Shown here: piece after piece, positions 7,901 through 16,754 of the stretch
Layout of the letters: the number at the start of each line of letters is the position of its first letter
Numbering within the stretch: position 1 is the first letter of the stretch
Source: Paramylibacter kogurei
GTDB lineage: Bacteria; Pseudomonadota; Alphaproteobacteria; Rhodobacterales; Rhodobacteraceae
NCBI RefSeq assembly: GCF_002742285.1
Contig: NZ_MDGM01000014.1
Location: forward strand, 1-64,000
DNA: 64,000 bases
Direction: 5' to 3'
The notes under the pieces: generated by a model
Seen by the model: only the letters and a program-made list of their open reading frames with translations
Databases searched by the model: none
Told to the model about the DNA's origin: nothing
Translations under genes and position numbers: made by a program

Positions 7901-9434
7901 ACATCACGATATTTATTCGATCGAGGATTTGGCACAGTTGATTTATGATCTGAAACAGATCAATCCACGCGCCAAGGTGACGGTGAAACTGGTTTCTTCA
8001 TCAGGGGTTGGCACAATCGCCGCTGGTGTGGCCAAGGCCAAGGCCGATGTGATCCTGATTTCGGGTCACAACGGTGGCACGGGTGCGTCCCCTGCGACAT
8101 CGATTAAACATGCTGGTCTGCCATGGGAAATGGGCCTGTCAGAGGCACACCAAGTTTTGGCGATGAACAATCTGCGTGATCGTGTGACATTGCGCACCGA
8201 TGGTGGATTGCGCACTGGTAAAGATATCGTCATGGCGGCCATGTTGGGTGCGGAAGAATACGGTATCGGCACGGCAGCATTGATCGCCATGGGCTGTATT
8301 ATGGTGCGTCAGTGCCAATCAAACACATGCCCCGTTGGTGTCTGTGTGCAAGACCCAGAGCTGCGCAAAAAATTCACTGGTAATGCGGATAAGGTTGTGA
8401 ACCTGATCACATTCTATGCCCAAGAGGTGCGTGAAGTATTGGCAAGCCTTGGCATGCGTTCATTGGACGAAGTGATTGGGCGCGCCGATATGCTGGCACA
8501 GGTTTCGCGCGGGTCTGCGCATCTGGATGATCTGGATATGAACCCGTTGTTGATCAGCGTGGATGGTTCGCAATCCATTAAATACGATCGCAATCGTGAT
8601 CGCCAAGCAGTGCCAGATACGCTGGATGCGGAAATCGTGCGCGATGCTGAACCGTTTTTCAAAGACGGTGAAAAAATGCAGCTGTCATATGCGGTGCAAA
8701 ATACGCATCGTACCATCGGCACCCGCGTATCATCCCATATCGTCAAACGTTTTGGGATGCGCAATGAATTGCAAGAGGATCACCTGACAATCAAATTGAC
8801 AGGTTCCGCGGGGCAATCATTGGGCGCGTTCGCAGCACCTGGCCTGAAATTGGAAGTGTCGGGTGATGCAAATGATTACGTCGGCAAAGGTTTGTCGGGC
8901 GGTAAAATCGTGGTGCGCCCACCATTGGCAAGCCCGTTGATCGCGGCGGAAAACACCATTGTTGGTAACACGGTGCTTTATGGTGCGACGGATGGGAAAC
9001 TATTTGCCAATGGTCGTGCAGGTGAGCGTTTTGGTGTGCGTAATTCTGGTGCATCTGTGGTGATCGAAGGTTGTGGTTCCAACGGTTGTGAATACATGAC
9101 CGGTGGTGTTGCTGTGATCCTTGGATCGGTTGGTGCAAACTTTGGCGCAGGTATGACGGGTGGCATGGCGTATATCTACGACCCCGAAGGCAAGTTTGCA
9201 GATGTTGCCAATATGGAAAGCCTTGAAACAGCGCCCGTAACCGTGGCCCATTGGCAAGAACAGCTAAAAGATTTGATCACAGAACATGTGGCCGAAACGC
9301 GAAGCCCGAAGGGCGCGCAAATCTTGCATCACTGGGAAGAAGAACTGGCGCATTTTGTGCAGGTCTGTCCCAAAGAAATGATGTCGCGTATTCCGCATCC
9401 TTTGCGATCTGAAAGCGCACAAAAATCAGCATAA
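4908..9434 (+). CDS. gltB: Glutamate synthase (NADPH) large subunit
   Basis: A full-length 1508-residue GOGAT alpha subunit. The N-terminal class II glutamine amidotransferase domain has its nucleophile at Cys34 (SSCGVGLV), so a 33-residue propeptide must be removed. A central domain and an FMN-binding synthase domain follow, with GHNGGTGASPATS near residue 1050, then the 3Fe-4S cysteines (CIMVRQCQSNTCPVGVC near residue 1129-1145) and the C-terminal beta-helix GXGXG-type domain (about 1290-1450). It produces glutamate from glutamine and 2-oxoglutarate with electrons from GltD. AAAGGA precedes the ATG by 8 bases and a strong terminator follows. Confidence 0.97.
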   Translation: MTKYDAAWKADQEAKRAFVAEHGMYSEADEHSSCGVGLVVAIDGEKTRKVVENAIAALKAIWHRGAVDADGKTGDGAGIHVQIPVPFFYDQVERTGHVPRKGEMIAVGQVFLPRTNFAAQETCRTIVETEVLRMGYYIYGWRHVPVDVSCLGEKANATRPEIEQILISNSKGVDEETFERELYVIRRRIEKQVVASQIKDFYVCSLSCRSIIYKGMMLAEQVAVFYPDLMDERFESAFAIYHQRYSTNTFPQWWLAQPFRMLAHNGEINTLKGNVNWMKSHEIRMASKSFGSYAEDIKPVIPAGSSDSGALDSVFEALVRAGRSAPMAKTILVPESSANDDLPQSWLDMYSYCNSVMEPWDGPAALAMTDGRWVVAGLDRNGLRPMRYVITGDGLVIAGSEAGMVPTDEVTVMEKGALGPGQMLAVDMKEKRLFHDAELKDTLAAKKPFGEWVKSVIDLDDVTAAKKEIVEFSGDALRKRQVAAGYSIEELEMILHPMAEDGKETLASMGDDTPSAVLSDMYRPLSHFFRQNFSQVTNPPIDSLRESRVMSLRTRFGNLGNVLDESNEQTEILTLSSPFVSNARFAAMVEQFGKAVTTIDCTFDGSDERGLRTAVERIRASAEEAVRSGAGQIILTDKAQDENKVAMPMILATSAVHSWLTAAGLRTFCSINVQSGECIDPHYFAVLIGAGATTVNAYLALDSLADRIDRGLLDCTLETAVARYKEAINQGLLKIMAKMGISVISSYRGGLNFEAVGLSRAMVAEFFPGMPSRISGIGLHGIQRKVTAVHAKGWKQGQDILPIGGFYKSRRSGEKHAWEAQTMHMLQAACDRASYDLWKQYSKAMQSNPPIHLRDLLDFKAAVKPISVDEVESITAIRKRFVTPGMSLGALSPEAHKTLNVAMNRIGAKSDSGEGGEDPAHFVPEPNGDNPSAKIKQVASGRFGVTAEYLNQCEELEIKVAQGAKPGEGGQLPGIKVTELIARLRHSTPGVTLISPPPHHDIYSIEDLAQLIYDLKQINPRAKVTVKLVSSSGVGTIAAGVAKAKADVILISGHNGGTGASPATSIKHAGLPWEMGLSEAHQVLAMNNLRDRVTLRTDGGLRTGKDIVMAAMLGAEEYGIGTAALIAMGCIMVRQCQSNTCPVGVCVQDPELRKKFTGNADKVVNLITFYAQEVREVLASLGMRSLDEVIGRADMLAQVSRGSAHLDDLDMNPLLISVDGSQSIKYDRNRDRQAVPDTLDAEIVRDAEPFFKDGEKMQLSYAVQNTHRTIGTRVSSHIVKRFGMRNELQEDHLTIKLTGSAGQSLGAFAAPGLKLEVSGDANDYVGKGLSGGKIVVRPPLASPLIAAENTIVGNTVLYGATDGKLFANGRAGERFGVRNSGASVVIEGCGSNGCEYMTGGVAVILGSVGANFGAGMTGGMAYIYDPEGKFADVANMESLETAPVTVAHWQEQLKDLITEHVAETRSPKGAQILHHWEEELAHFVQVCPKEMMSRIPHPLRSESAQKSA

Positions 9435-9440
9435 TTTTCA

Positions 9441-9470
9441 AAGGGGCGCGTTTTGCGCCCCTTGTTTTTT
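9441..9470 (+). terminator. Rho-independent terminator after gltB
   Basis: A 9-bp GC-rich stem, AAGGGGCGC (9441-9449) with GCGCCCCTT (9455-9463), has a 5-base loop and is followed by T6 (9465-9470). Confidence 0.9.
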
Positions 9471-9526
9471 GGCGCTAGGAATATTGTGCTGGTTTGGCTA
9501 GTCTGATGATCAAACAATAGGTTGGC

Positions 9527-10288
9527 ATGGCAAAGACGACGTCCAAAAAATCAGCACCGCGCAAATCAAAAACCAGCGCAAAGCCAAAGGCAAAGACCAG
9601 CAAAAAGCCCGTTAAAAAACGCGGGGTTCTTGCGCGTGTATGGCGTTGGATTTGGCGCGGCGTGCTAGGGTTTTTTGCGCTGTGCATTTTGTTGGTTGTT
9701 TTGTTTCGCTTCGTTAATCCGCCCAACGGGATTTACATCTTGGAGGAACGTCACCGATTGGGTGCGATTAAACAAGAATGGACAGCGCTTGATGATTTTT
9801 CGCGCCACATGCCATTATCCGTGGTCGCCGCAGAGGATGCGAATTTTTGTCTGCACAGCGGGTTTGATTTGGACGCGATCAAGGATGCATGGGAAGACGG
9901 GGGTAATCGGGGTGGTTCGACCATCACCCAACAAGTGGCAAAAAATGTGTTCTTGTGGCATGATCGCACATGGCTGCGCAAAGGATTGGAAGCGGGATTT
10001 ACCATCCTAATTGAAATCATCTGGCCGAAAAAACGCATCGTAGAGGTTTATTTAAACGTGGCCGAATTCGACGCTGGCGTGTTTGGCGCAAGCGCAGCAG
10101 CGAAACATTATTTTGGCGCATCCCCAAAAAATATAAGTGCATTACAAGCCGCGCGTTTGGCCGCGATTTTACCCAACCCGCAACAACGATCCGCGAGCCG
10201 CCCAACACAATCCACCCGCAATAAAACCCGCCGCGTGATGTCTGGTGCACGGACAATTGCCGCCGATGGGCGTGATAAGTGTTTCTAG
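9527..10288 (+). CDS. mtgA: Monofunctional biosynthetic peptidoglycan transglycosylase
   Basis: A 253-residue family 51 glycosyltransferase that polymerises lipid II into glycan strands at the outer face of the inner membrane. Residues 1-33 are a Lys/Ala/Ser-rich basic cytoplasmic tail, residues about 44-64 form one membrane anchor, and the catalytic domain follows with AAEDANF (catalytic Glu near residue 102), GGSTITQQVAKN (near 128) and a KKRIVEVYLNVAEF segment. No transpeptidase domain is present, which separates it from class A PBPs. The basic tail is longer than in most homologues. Confidence 0.93.
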   Translation: MAKTTSKKSAPRKSKTSAKPKAKTSKKPVKKRGVLARVWRWIWRGVLGFFALCILLVVLFRFVNPPNGIYILEERHRLGAIKQEWTALDDFSRHMPLSVVAAEDANFCLHSGFDLDAIKDAWEDGGNRGGSTITQQVAKNVFLWHDRTWLRKGLEAGFTILIEIIWPKKRIVEVYLNVAEFDAGVFGASAAAKHYFGASPKNISALQAARLAAILPNPQQRSASRPTQSTRNKTRRVMSGARTIAADGRDKCF

Positions 10289-10349
10289 GTGTTGAAAAAT
10301 CATTCAACTCTTGTCACAAGGATGGGGTACACCCCAATAAAATGAACAT

Positions 10350-11018
10350 ATGATGCATAGACTCTATCATTTTCCATTGTCGCCCTTTTCGCGCAAAGCC
10401 CGTTTGGTTTTGGCCGAAAAGAAGATCGAGGTTGAATTGATCGAAGAACGTTTCTGGGAAGAGCGTTCCGAATTTCGCCGCCTTAACCCCGCTGGCAAAG
10501 TCCCTGTGTTAAAGGTGGATGATTTCATCTTGAGTGAATCAAATGCGATTTGTGAATATCTTGAGGAAAAACACCCAAACCCGCCATTGTTGCCCCGCAC
10601 CCCAGAAGAGCGCGCCGAAGTGCGCCGCTTGGTCAGTTGGTTTGACGATAAATTTTATCGCGATGTGACGGTGAACCTGTTGGGCGAGCGGATGATGAAA
10701 CGCATCACAGGTGTTGGATACCCCGAAAGCACAAATGTAAAAGAGGGTGCACGCCAAATTAAAATGCATCTTGATTATATGTCTTGGCTGTTGGATCGCC
10801 GCCGCTGGTTGGGTGGAAATATGTTAAGCCTTGCAGATTTTTCCGCCGCGGCGCAGCTAAGCTGTTTGGATTACATTTCTGATGTGGATTGGAACCGTGC
10901 ACCGTTGGTCAAAGACTGGTACGCGACAATCAAATCGCGCCCCGCGTTTCGATCATTGTTGTCTGATCAATTGTCAGGTTTCCCACAACCACCGCATTAC
11001 GCCAATTTGGATTTCTAG
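10350..11018 (+). CDS. Glutathione S-transferase family protein
   Basis: A 222-residue GST-fold protein. The thioredoxin-like N-terminal domain (1-80) has [16 protein letters not shown], with Ser residues at the usual glutathione-activating position, cis-Pro in AGKVPVL and the glutathione-contact motif [10 protein letters not shown] helical C-terminal domain follows. The substrate is unknown. The start could also be the second ATG at 10353. The stop overlaps the GTG of queG by one base, so the two are probably co-transcribed. Confidence 0.88.
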   Translation: MMHRLYHFPLSPFSRKARLVLAEKKIEVELIEERFWEERSEFRRLNPAGKVPVLKVDDFILSESNAICEYLEEKHPNPPLLPRTPEERAEVRRLVSWFDDKFYRDVTVNLLGERMMKRITGVGYPESTNVKEGARQIKMHLDYMSWLLDRRRWLGGNMLSLADFSAAAQLSCLDYISDVDWNRAPLVKDWYATIKSRPAFRSLLSDQLSGFPQPPHYANLDF

Positions 11019-12073
11019 TGACAGCTGGGGTGCAGCCCCTGCGTGATGCACTGGAAAAGCAGGCATATGCAGAAGGCTTTGCCAAGATGGGCATCTGTGC
11101 GCCTGATGCAATTCCACTGGCGCCCGCACGATTAGCGGAATTTGTTGATGCGGGTATGCATGGGCAAATGGCGTGGATGGCTGATCGGATGCATTGGCGC
11201 GGCAATCCTGCGGAATTATGGCCCGAAGCAAAATCGGTGATTATGCTGGCGGAACCTTATACGCCTGAACATGATCCGCTGGATATTTTGCAACACCCTG
11301 ATCGTGCGGCGATTTCGGTGTATGCGCAAAATCGCGATTATCATGACATGGTGAAAAAGCGCCTGAAACGATTGGGTCGTTGGTTGATCGAACAGGCGGC
11401 GGGAACGGAGATAAAGGTATTTGTGGACACTGCCCCTGTGATGGAAAAACCGTTGGGTGCGGCGGCGGGGCTTGGCTGGCAGGGGAAACATACCAATCTG
11501 GTGGGGCGCGATCTGGGCAGTTGGTTTTTTCTGGGTGCGATTTTCACCACCGTTGATTTTGCCAAGGATACGGGCGAGGTGGATCATTGCGGATCATGCC
11601 GCGCCTGTTTGGATGTTTGCCCCACAGATGCATTTCCGGCACCGTATCGTTTGGATGCGCGGCGTTGCATTTCATATCTAACCATTGAACATAAGGGGCC
11701 GGTTGATGTTGATCTGCGCCCGTTGTTGGGCAATCGGATTTATGGTTGTGATGATTGTTTGGCGGTGTGCCCATGGAACAAATTTGCCACCGAAGCACGC
11801 GATATAGGTTATACCGCACGCAGCGAATTAACCGCGCCAAAATTGACGGAGTTGGCGATGTTGGATGACGCCCAGTTTCGCACATTGTTTTCCAAGAACC
11901 CGATCAAACGCATTGGGCGCAATCAGTTTATTCGCAATGTATTATATGCGATTGGCAATTCGGGAGATGCGGGGTTGCGTGATGTTGCAAAACGGCTGAT
12001 ATCGGATGGGGATGAAACGGTGGTTGATGCGGCCAACTGGGCGTTAAGTGAATTGGAGCGAACGCATGGGTAA
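11018..12073 (+). CDS. queG: Epoxyqueuosine reductase
   Basis: A 351-residue cobalamin-dependent enzyme that carries out the last step of queuosine tRNA modification, reducing epoxyqueuosine in the wobble base of GUN-anticodon tRNAs. Two ferredoxin-like 4Fe-4S motifs are visible: [12 protein letters not shown] near residue 191 and CDDCLAVCP near 243, and the family segment [13 protein letters not shown] lies between them. The C-terminal part has HEAT-like helices. The GTG start at 11018 abuts the GST stop; a GTG at 11030 is an alternative. The end overlaps the next gene by 8 bases. Confidence 0.93.
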   Translation: MTAGVQPLRDALEKQAYAEGFAKMGICAPDAIPLAPARLAEFVDAGMHGQMAWMADRMHWRGNPAELWPEAKSVIMLAEPYTPEHDPLDILQHPDRAAISVYAQNRDYHDMVKKRLKRLGRWLIEQAAGTEIKVFVDTAPVMEKPLGAAAGLGWQGKHTNLVGRDLGSWFFLGAIFTTVDFAKDTGEVDHCGSCRACLDVCPTDAFPAPYRLDARRCISYLTIEHKGPVDVDLRPLLGNRIYGCDDCLAVCPWNKFATEARDIGYTARSELTAPKLTELAMLDDAQFRTLFSKNPIKRIGRNQFIRNVLYAIGNSGDAGLRDVAKRLISDGDETVVDAANWALSELERTHG

Positions 12074-12926
12074 GGTTTTGTTGAGCATTGGGCATGGATA
12101 TAGTGCACGTGCGATTGCAAAGGGCTTGATTAATGATGGTTGGACGATTTACGCAACCACGCGCAGTGTTGAACAGGCAAAGGTTTTACAAGGCGAAGGC
12201 GTGATCCCAATCATCTGGCCCGATACCGATTTAACACCCTTTATTGCCAAGGCGACGCATATCCTGTCGTCTGTTGCACCTGATGAATATGGTGATGCGG
12301 TGTTGCGTGCGTTTGACGATGAAATCGCGGCGCAAAAGGATCGCTTGGAATGGGTTGGATACCTTTCCACAACGGGTGTGTATGGCGATCACGATGGCGG
12401 CTGGGTGGACGAAGATACGCCACCGAACCCAACAACGCGGCGTGGCAAATTTCGCCAAGCAGCAGAGCAGGAATGGCAGGCACTTGGCCTGCCGCTGGTG
12501 ATATTCCGTCTGGCGGGGATTTATGGTGTTGGGCGTGGTCCGTTTGCCAAATTGCGTGCAGGTACGGCACGTTGCATCATCAAGAAAAACCAAGTGTTCA
12601 GCCGTATTCATGTGGATGACATTGCGCAGGTCGTGATTGCGTCAATGAAAAATCCCGATGCGGGAAGCCTGTTCAATGTGTGCGATGATGATGCCGCACC
12701 ACCCCAAAATGTGATTGCATATGGTGCAAAGCTGTTAGGCATTCCCGCGCCCATGCCCGAAGATTTCGAAACCGCAGAGATGCGCCCGATGGCGCGCAGT
12801 TTTTATGCGGAATCAAAACGCGTCCGAAATGATCGGATTAAACAACTGCTGGGGGTGACGTTGAAATTCCCTGATTATAAAACGGGGTTGCAAGCGTTGC
12901 TAAAAACCGAAACGGCGCCCGAATAG
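12066..12926 (+). CDS. NAD(P)-dependent SDR-like epimerase (YeeZ-type)
   Basis: A 286-residue protein with an N-terminal nucleotide-binding segment [15 protein letters not shown] (residues about 6-20) and a later [13 protein letters not shown] motif, as in YeeZ/YwnB-like atypical SDRs. The substrate is unknown. ATG 12066 is chosen because GGAG sits 8 bases upstream and the start then overlaps the queG stop by 8 bases, typical of coupled genes; a GTG at 12048 would only add six residues. The stop lies in the loop of a terminator hairpin. Confidence 0.8.
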   Translation: MGKVLLSIGHGYSARAIAKGLINDGWTIYATTRSVEQAKVLQGEGVIPIIWPDTDLTPFIAKATHILSSVAPDEYGDAVLRAFDDEIAAQKDRLEWVGYLSTTGVYGDHDGGWVDEDTPPNPTTRRGKFRQAAEQEWQALGLPLVIFRLAGIYGVGRGPFAKLRAGTARCIIKKNQVFSRIHVDDIAQVVIASMKNPDAGSLFNVCDDDAAPPQNVIAYGAKLLGIPAPMPEDFETAEMRPMARSFYAESKRVRNDRIKQLLGVTLKFPDYKTGLQALLKTETAPE

Positions 12927-12937
12927 AGCGCCGTTTG
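12911..12937 (+). terminator. Terminator hairpin overlapping the SDR stop codon
   Basis: AACGGCGC (12911-12918) pairs perfectly with GCGCCGTT (12928-12935), with the TAG stop in the loop. Only a short T-rich tail follows (TTTGTTATT), so strength is moderate. It may serve both converging genes. Confidence 0.65.
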
Positions 12938-12957
12938 TTATTCAAAATATAACGATC

Positions 12958-13572
12958 CTAAATCAACAGAACCTGGGTGCCGACGGATACGTCGTCAAAT
13001 AATTCTGCGATATGGCGATTGTACAAACCGATACAGCCATTGGATGAACGACGCCCAATTTTGCGTGTGTCATGCGTGCCGTGGATACGATAATAAGTCC
13101 AGCTTAGGTAAAGCGCATGTGTGCCCAAGGGATTATCAGGACCAGGTGCAATGTATGGTGGCCATTCGGGGTTGCGTTTCAACATAGATGGCGTTGGGCG
13201 CCAATCGGGGCCAACACGTTTGCGAATAACACTGGTGCGCCCCAAACGGGTGAGTTCAGGTGTGGCGGGCACGCTGGTTGGGAACAATTTATATGTTTGC
13301 CCATCCGCAGACCAAAAATGCAATGCGCGGCTTTTGGTGTCTACCAATACGGCGCCCTTGTTAAGATTGCTAAAATACGGTTGCCACTCTTTCGTGGTAA
13401 AGCTGGAAATGTTGCGCACAACCCGGCCAGATGCGGTTGGTGCTTGTTCCAGCCGCAAATCATTTTCCAAGGCAGCGTCTTCCTGTGCCAAGGCAGAAGT
13501 GCCAAAGGCCAAAGTTGATGCTGCTGATGCAGAAAATACGCGCCGCGAGATTTTTGAACCGATTTTGGACAT
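12958..13572 (-). CDS. L,D-transpeptidase (YkuD) with Tat-like signal
   Basis: A 204-residue periplasmic protein. The N-terminus SRRVFSASAASTLAFGTSALAQ has twin arginines and a signal-peptide hydrophobic stretch with an AxA-type cleavage site near residue 29. The YkuD catalytic motif is at the C-terminus: HGTHDTRKIGRRSSNGCIGL with His164 and the nucleophile Cys180. Such enzymes form 3-3 crosslinks in peptidoglycan or attach proteins to it. Two other YkuD proteins (14257-14784, 49718-50230) lie in this window. Confidence 0.92.
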   Translation of the reverse strand: MSKIGSKISRRVFSASAASTLAFGTSALAQEDAALENDLRLEQAPTASGRVVRNISSFTTKEWQPYFSNLNKGAVLVDTKSRALHFWSADGQTYKLFPTSVPATPELTRLGRTSVIRKRVGPDWRPTPSMLKRNPEWPPYIAPGPDNPLGTHALYLSWTYYRIHGTHDTRKIGRRSSNGCIGLYNRHIAELFDDVSVGTQVLLI

Positions 13573-13727
13573 AATCCATTCCTTTTCTGATTTCTTGGCA
13601 ATTTAAGGCCGAATTCGTCGGATTTCAAATCAAACTGTTGTTAAACTTACTTTTAGGTCTATCTAGTGTTTGAAATTACATGAATAAGCCTGTAATTATC
13701 GACAGGTTAAATGCAAGGAACATTGTC

Positions 13728-14225
13728 ATGTTAAGAATTGTTGCGCTGATTTTTGCCAGTTTGATGCTGGTGGCCTGTAGCCCTGATGTCACAGAAACAA
13801 CAGGCGATGGTACCAAGGTTTTCCGCATAAGCGCAGCCGATGAAAACAAAATTCAGTTCCGTCATTTGGACGCGGTGAATGCGGTGCGGACCGCCAAAGG
13901 CTTGCAAGCGGTGCAATTATCCCCACAATTGATCGCAGCCGCCAAAACGCATTCATTTGACATGTCACGTCAAAATCGCCCTTGGCATTTTGGATCGGAC
14001 GGATCATCACCGATTGATCGGGTGAATCGCGCGGGATACACGGGCACTTTGCTGGGTGAAAATATTTCTGAAACCTTTGAAGGTGACTTGCAAACGTTGA
14101 ATGCGTGGATGGCTGATTCATTGACGCGCGAGGTGATTATGGAACCATCAGCGCGTTATCTTGGTATTTCATGGTATCAGCAAAAGAACGGTAAAATTTG
14201 GTGGACACAATTGATGGGCAATTAA
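13728..14225 (+). CDS. CAP (SCP-like) domain lipoprotein
   Basis: A 165-residue secreted protein. MLRIVALIFASLMLVAC is a lipoprotein signal peptide with lipobox LVAC (Cys17). The CAP domain shows LDAVNAVRTAKGL, LIAAAKTHSFDM with a His in the conserved place, HFGSDGSSPIDRVNRAGY and GENI, then GISWYQQKNGKIWWTQLMG. Bacterial CAP proteins are extracytoplasmic and of unknown biochemical activity. ATG 13728 is preferred over the ATG at 13680 because it begins the signal peptide. It lies between two L,D-transpeptidase genes, which suggests a cell-wall context. Confidence 0.88.
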   Translation: MLRIVALIFASLMLVACSPDVTETTGDGTKVFRISAADENKIQFRHLDAVNAVRTAKGLQAVQLSPQLIAAAKTHSFDMSRQNRPWHFGSDGSSPIDRVNRAGYTGTLLGENISETFEGDLQTLNAWMADSLTREVIMEPSARYLGISWYQQKNGKIWWTQLMGN

Positions 14226-14256
14226 TGCCCATCACGTCCGAATTTTATACGTTGAT

Positions 14257-14784
14257 TTATGGATGAATCATGATCGGTGTGCCGATCTTGACCATTGCAA
14301 AGATATCTTCCATTTCCGCGTCTGACACCGAAATGCAACCGTGCGTCCAATCTTTTTTGTTACGCTCTCCGCGATAACGTGGACCACCGTGGATGAAAAT
14401 ATCACCCCCTGGTGAAACACCCGCAGCCTCGGCGCGCGCGCGATCACGGCTATTGGGGTATGAAATGCCCAAGCTGAGATAATATTTGCTGTTGGGGTTA
14501 TCACGGTTGATCGTATAAAGACCCTCTGGTGTGCGACCATCACCTTCGCGTAGCTTGTGCCCCTTGGGTGCAAAGCCAAGATCAATATCATATTCACGCA
14601 AAGGTTTACCAAAATGAAGCAGCTTCATTTTGCGACGTTTCTTATAAATGATAACGCCCGTGACCTCTGGTCCGTTATAAACCTTGAACTTGGCGCGTTG
14701 GGGTTTTTTCTTGGCCCATGCGGTGTTCGCGCTTGTCAGTATTGCTGCAATCGCTCCGCCTGTAATAAAACGACGTCGTTTCAT
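14257..14784 (-). CDS. L,D-transpeptidase family protein (YafK-like)
   Basis: A 175-residue exported protein with an N-terminal signal ([24 protein letters not shown]). The YkuD core is present with IHGGP (His132) and THGCISVSD (His148, Cys150 nucleophile). The shorter N-terminal part and [10 protein letters not shown] segment resemble YafK-like members, some of which release rather than form wall links. The ATG overlaps the rlmN stop as ATGA, so it is translated together with rlmN. Confidence 0.88.
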   Translation of the reverse strand: MKRRRFITGGAIAAILTSANTAWAKKKPQRAKFKVYNGPEVTGVIIYKKRRKMKLLHFGKPLREYDIDLGFAPKGHKLREGDGRTPEGLYTINRDNPNSKYYLSLGISYPNSRDRARAEAAGVSPGGDIFIHGGPRYRGERNKKDWTHGCISVSDAEMEDIFAMVKIGTPIMIHP

Positions 14785-15953
14785 AATTCCTCTATTTCCT
14801 TTGCGATCTGTGCCGCTGATTTTCTCGCGCGTTCTGTCGCGCTTTTAAGTTGGCCGCATGCGGCCATAATGTCTTCGCCGCGCGGGGTGCGCACGGGGCT
14901 GGCATAGCCGGCCTTGTTTACAATATCTGCAAATGTTTCGATGCGATCCCAGTCGGATCGTTCATAAGGTGCGCCCGGCCATGGATTGAACGGGATCAGA
15001 TTGATTTTCGCAGGGATACCCGCAATCAATTTCACCAAACGGCGTGCGTCTTCGTCGCTATCATTCACATCTTTGAGCATGACATATTCAAATGTGATGC
15101 GTTCGGAATTGGACAGACGCGGATAATTGCGACAGGCATCCAATAATTCCGCGATTTTATGTTTGCGATTGATTGGCACCAGCTTATCGCGCACCTCATC
15201 GGTTGTTGCGTGAAAGCTGATCGCGAGCATACAGCCGATTTCATCGCCTGCGCGGATGATTTCAGGAACTATACCCGATGTGGATAATGTAATGCGGCGG
15301 CGTGATAAGGCGACGCCCTCGTTATCCATCGCGATCAACATCGCATCGCGCACGTTGTCTGTGTTGTAAAGCGGTTCACCCATGCCCATCAAAACGATGT
15401 TGGATAACAGGCGTTTATCACCCGCAGGTTTTCCCCATTCTTCCAGATCGTCACGCGCAACCAGAACCTGGCCGATGATTTCAGCGGCCGTCAGATTGCG
15501 CACCAGCTTTTGCGTGCCCGTGTGACAGAATGAACATGTCAGGGTACAGCCCACTTGCGATGAAATACACAGCGTGCCGCGATCGGTTTCAGGGATATAA
15601 ACCGCCTCTACCTCGTGCCCGCCATTGATGCGCAACAAATATTTGCGTGTGCCATCGGTGGAAATTTGACGGGTGACAATTTCAGGGCGTGACAATGTGA
15701 AATTTTCGGCCAGTTTGGCACGAATATCCTTGGACAGATTGGTCATGTCATCAAAGGATTGCACACCCTTTTGATATATCCATGCCCAAATTTGCCCAAC
15801 GCGCATTTTGATCTGTTTTTCAGGAATGCCAATTGCGGCCAAGGCTTCGCCCATAGATTCGCGACGCATACCGATCAGATTCGGCAAAGCACCTTCGCCG
15901 TCTTTGCGCGGAATCGTCAATAAATCTTGGGTTATGGGCGCATTTGCCGTCAT
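14781..15953 (-). CDS. rlmN: Dual-specificity 23S rRNA/tRNA m2A methyltransferase
   Basis: A 390-residue radical-SAM enzyme that methylates C2 of A2503 in 23S rRNA and A37 in some tRNAs. The cluster motif [12 protein letters not shown] gives Cys at about residues 133, 137 and 140, and the second catalytic Cys is in MAACGQL near residue 366. Other family segments are [21 protein letters not shown] and [11 protein letters not shown]. Homologues lacking the resistance phenotype of Cfr have this architecture. It forms an operon with the downstream L,D-transpeptidase through an ATGA overlap. Confidence 0.96.
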   Translation of the reverse strand: MTANAPITQDLLTIPRKDGEGALPNLIGMRRESMGEALAAIGIPEKQIKMRVGQIWAWIYQKGVQSFDDMTNLSKDIRAKLAENFTLSRPEIVTRQISTDGTRKYLLRINGGHEVEAVYIPETDRGTLCISSQVGCTLTCSFCHTGTQKLVRNLTAAEIIGQVLVARDDLEEWGKPAGDKRLLSNIVLMGMGEPLYNTDNVRDAMLIAMDNEGVALSRRRITLSTSGIVPEIIRAGDEIGCMLAISFHATTDEVRDKLVPINRKHKIAELLDACRNYPRLSNSERITFEYVMLKDVNDSDEDARRLVKLIAGIPAKINLIPFNPWPGAPYERSDWDRIETFADIVNKAGYASPVRTPRGEDIMAACGQLKSATERARKSAAQIAKEIEEL

Positions 15954-16065
15954 ATCTCACCTATATCAAAAGACCCCCATAATCAGAGAGCATGGTGGCC
16001 TTTATCGTAATCCGAACAGAATAAGAAGAGGTTAGCGTTTGCGCAGGCGCAAAGTCACCAATTCT

Positions 16066-16587
16066 TTATCCGCAACGTTTTTGCGCATCATCCAATGCAG
16101 CAGAGAAACCGCTGAGCGAGAATGTGTCCGTTGTTGTTTTGCCGCGCGCGGATTGACCTGTGATAACAGCGGTTGCACCCCGGCGCATAGATGCACGGAT
16201 TTTGCTGTCATCGCTTGTGGATGCAGGCCATGCCCATTCGCCTTCGGGGACGAGGGTGTAACCAGATGATCCGATCTGCAATTTGACAGGTGTGTTTGCC
16301 TTGAGCGGATAGCCACTGGTAAAGGATACTTCGCCAGTTGCGCCCGTTGATTTGTCATACGTGACAAATAACAAAATCGCAGAACGGTTTGCTGTCACAG
16401 CTTTGCCATTTTGCGTGATTTTGATGGATTTAGGTGCGGATACAATCCAGCATTTGTTATTTTCTTGGAATACAGACCAATCGGTTTTTGCATTCACAAG
16501 ATTGTTCGATGTTTGTGCGGATGCGCTGACTGACATACATGATGCAACTGCCAAAACGCCTAGGTTTTTAAGAAATGTGTTCGTCAT
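16066..16587 (-). CDS. Invasion-associated locus B (IalB) family protein
   Basis: A 173-residue exported protein. The signal peptide MTNTFLKNLGVLAVASCMSVSASAQ ends near residue 25. The mature part (SNNLVNAKTDWSVFQENNKCWIVSAPK, then a beta-rich region, KRCG end) matches the IalB family, found widely in alphaproteobacteria; despite the name, no invasion role is implied here. Two cysteines may form a disulfide. The frame is open further upstream to 16761 but that extension has no signal features and crosses the divergent promoter region, so ATG 16587 is taken. Confidence 0.85.
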   Translation of the reverse strand: MTNTFLKNLGVLAVASCMSVSASAQTSNNLVNAKTDWSVFQENNKCWIVSAPKSIKITQNGKAVTANRSAILLFVTYDKSTGATGEVSFTSGYPLKANTPVKLQIGSSGYTLVPEGEWAWPASTSDDSKIRASMRRGATAVITGQSARGKTTTDTFSLSGFSAALDDAQKRCG

Positions 16588-16754
16588 ACTGCCTACTTGG
16601 CCTCCAAGCCTTACTGCCTTGCCGAATGAATGCTGAACGCATTTTTGTTTCTCGGCTTTGTTTCTGGCGTGAGTATAGCAAAAGAAACGCTGTTTTCTAG
16701 CCCCTGAATATGCCAAAAGCCAAGCGTGGATTTTATGAAACAGAAGGCAGCAAA

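Noticed and set aside
10324..10335. GGGGTACACCCC inverted repeat before the GST gene
   Set aside because: The stem is short with almost no loop and no T tract; it may be an operator but nothing supports more.
16039..16052. TTTGCGC/GCGCAAA hairpin downstream of the IalB gene
   Set aside because: The loop would have only two bases and no U tract follows on the minus strand, so a terminator is not supported.
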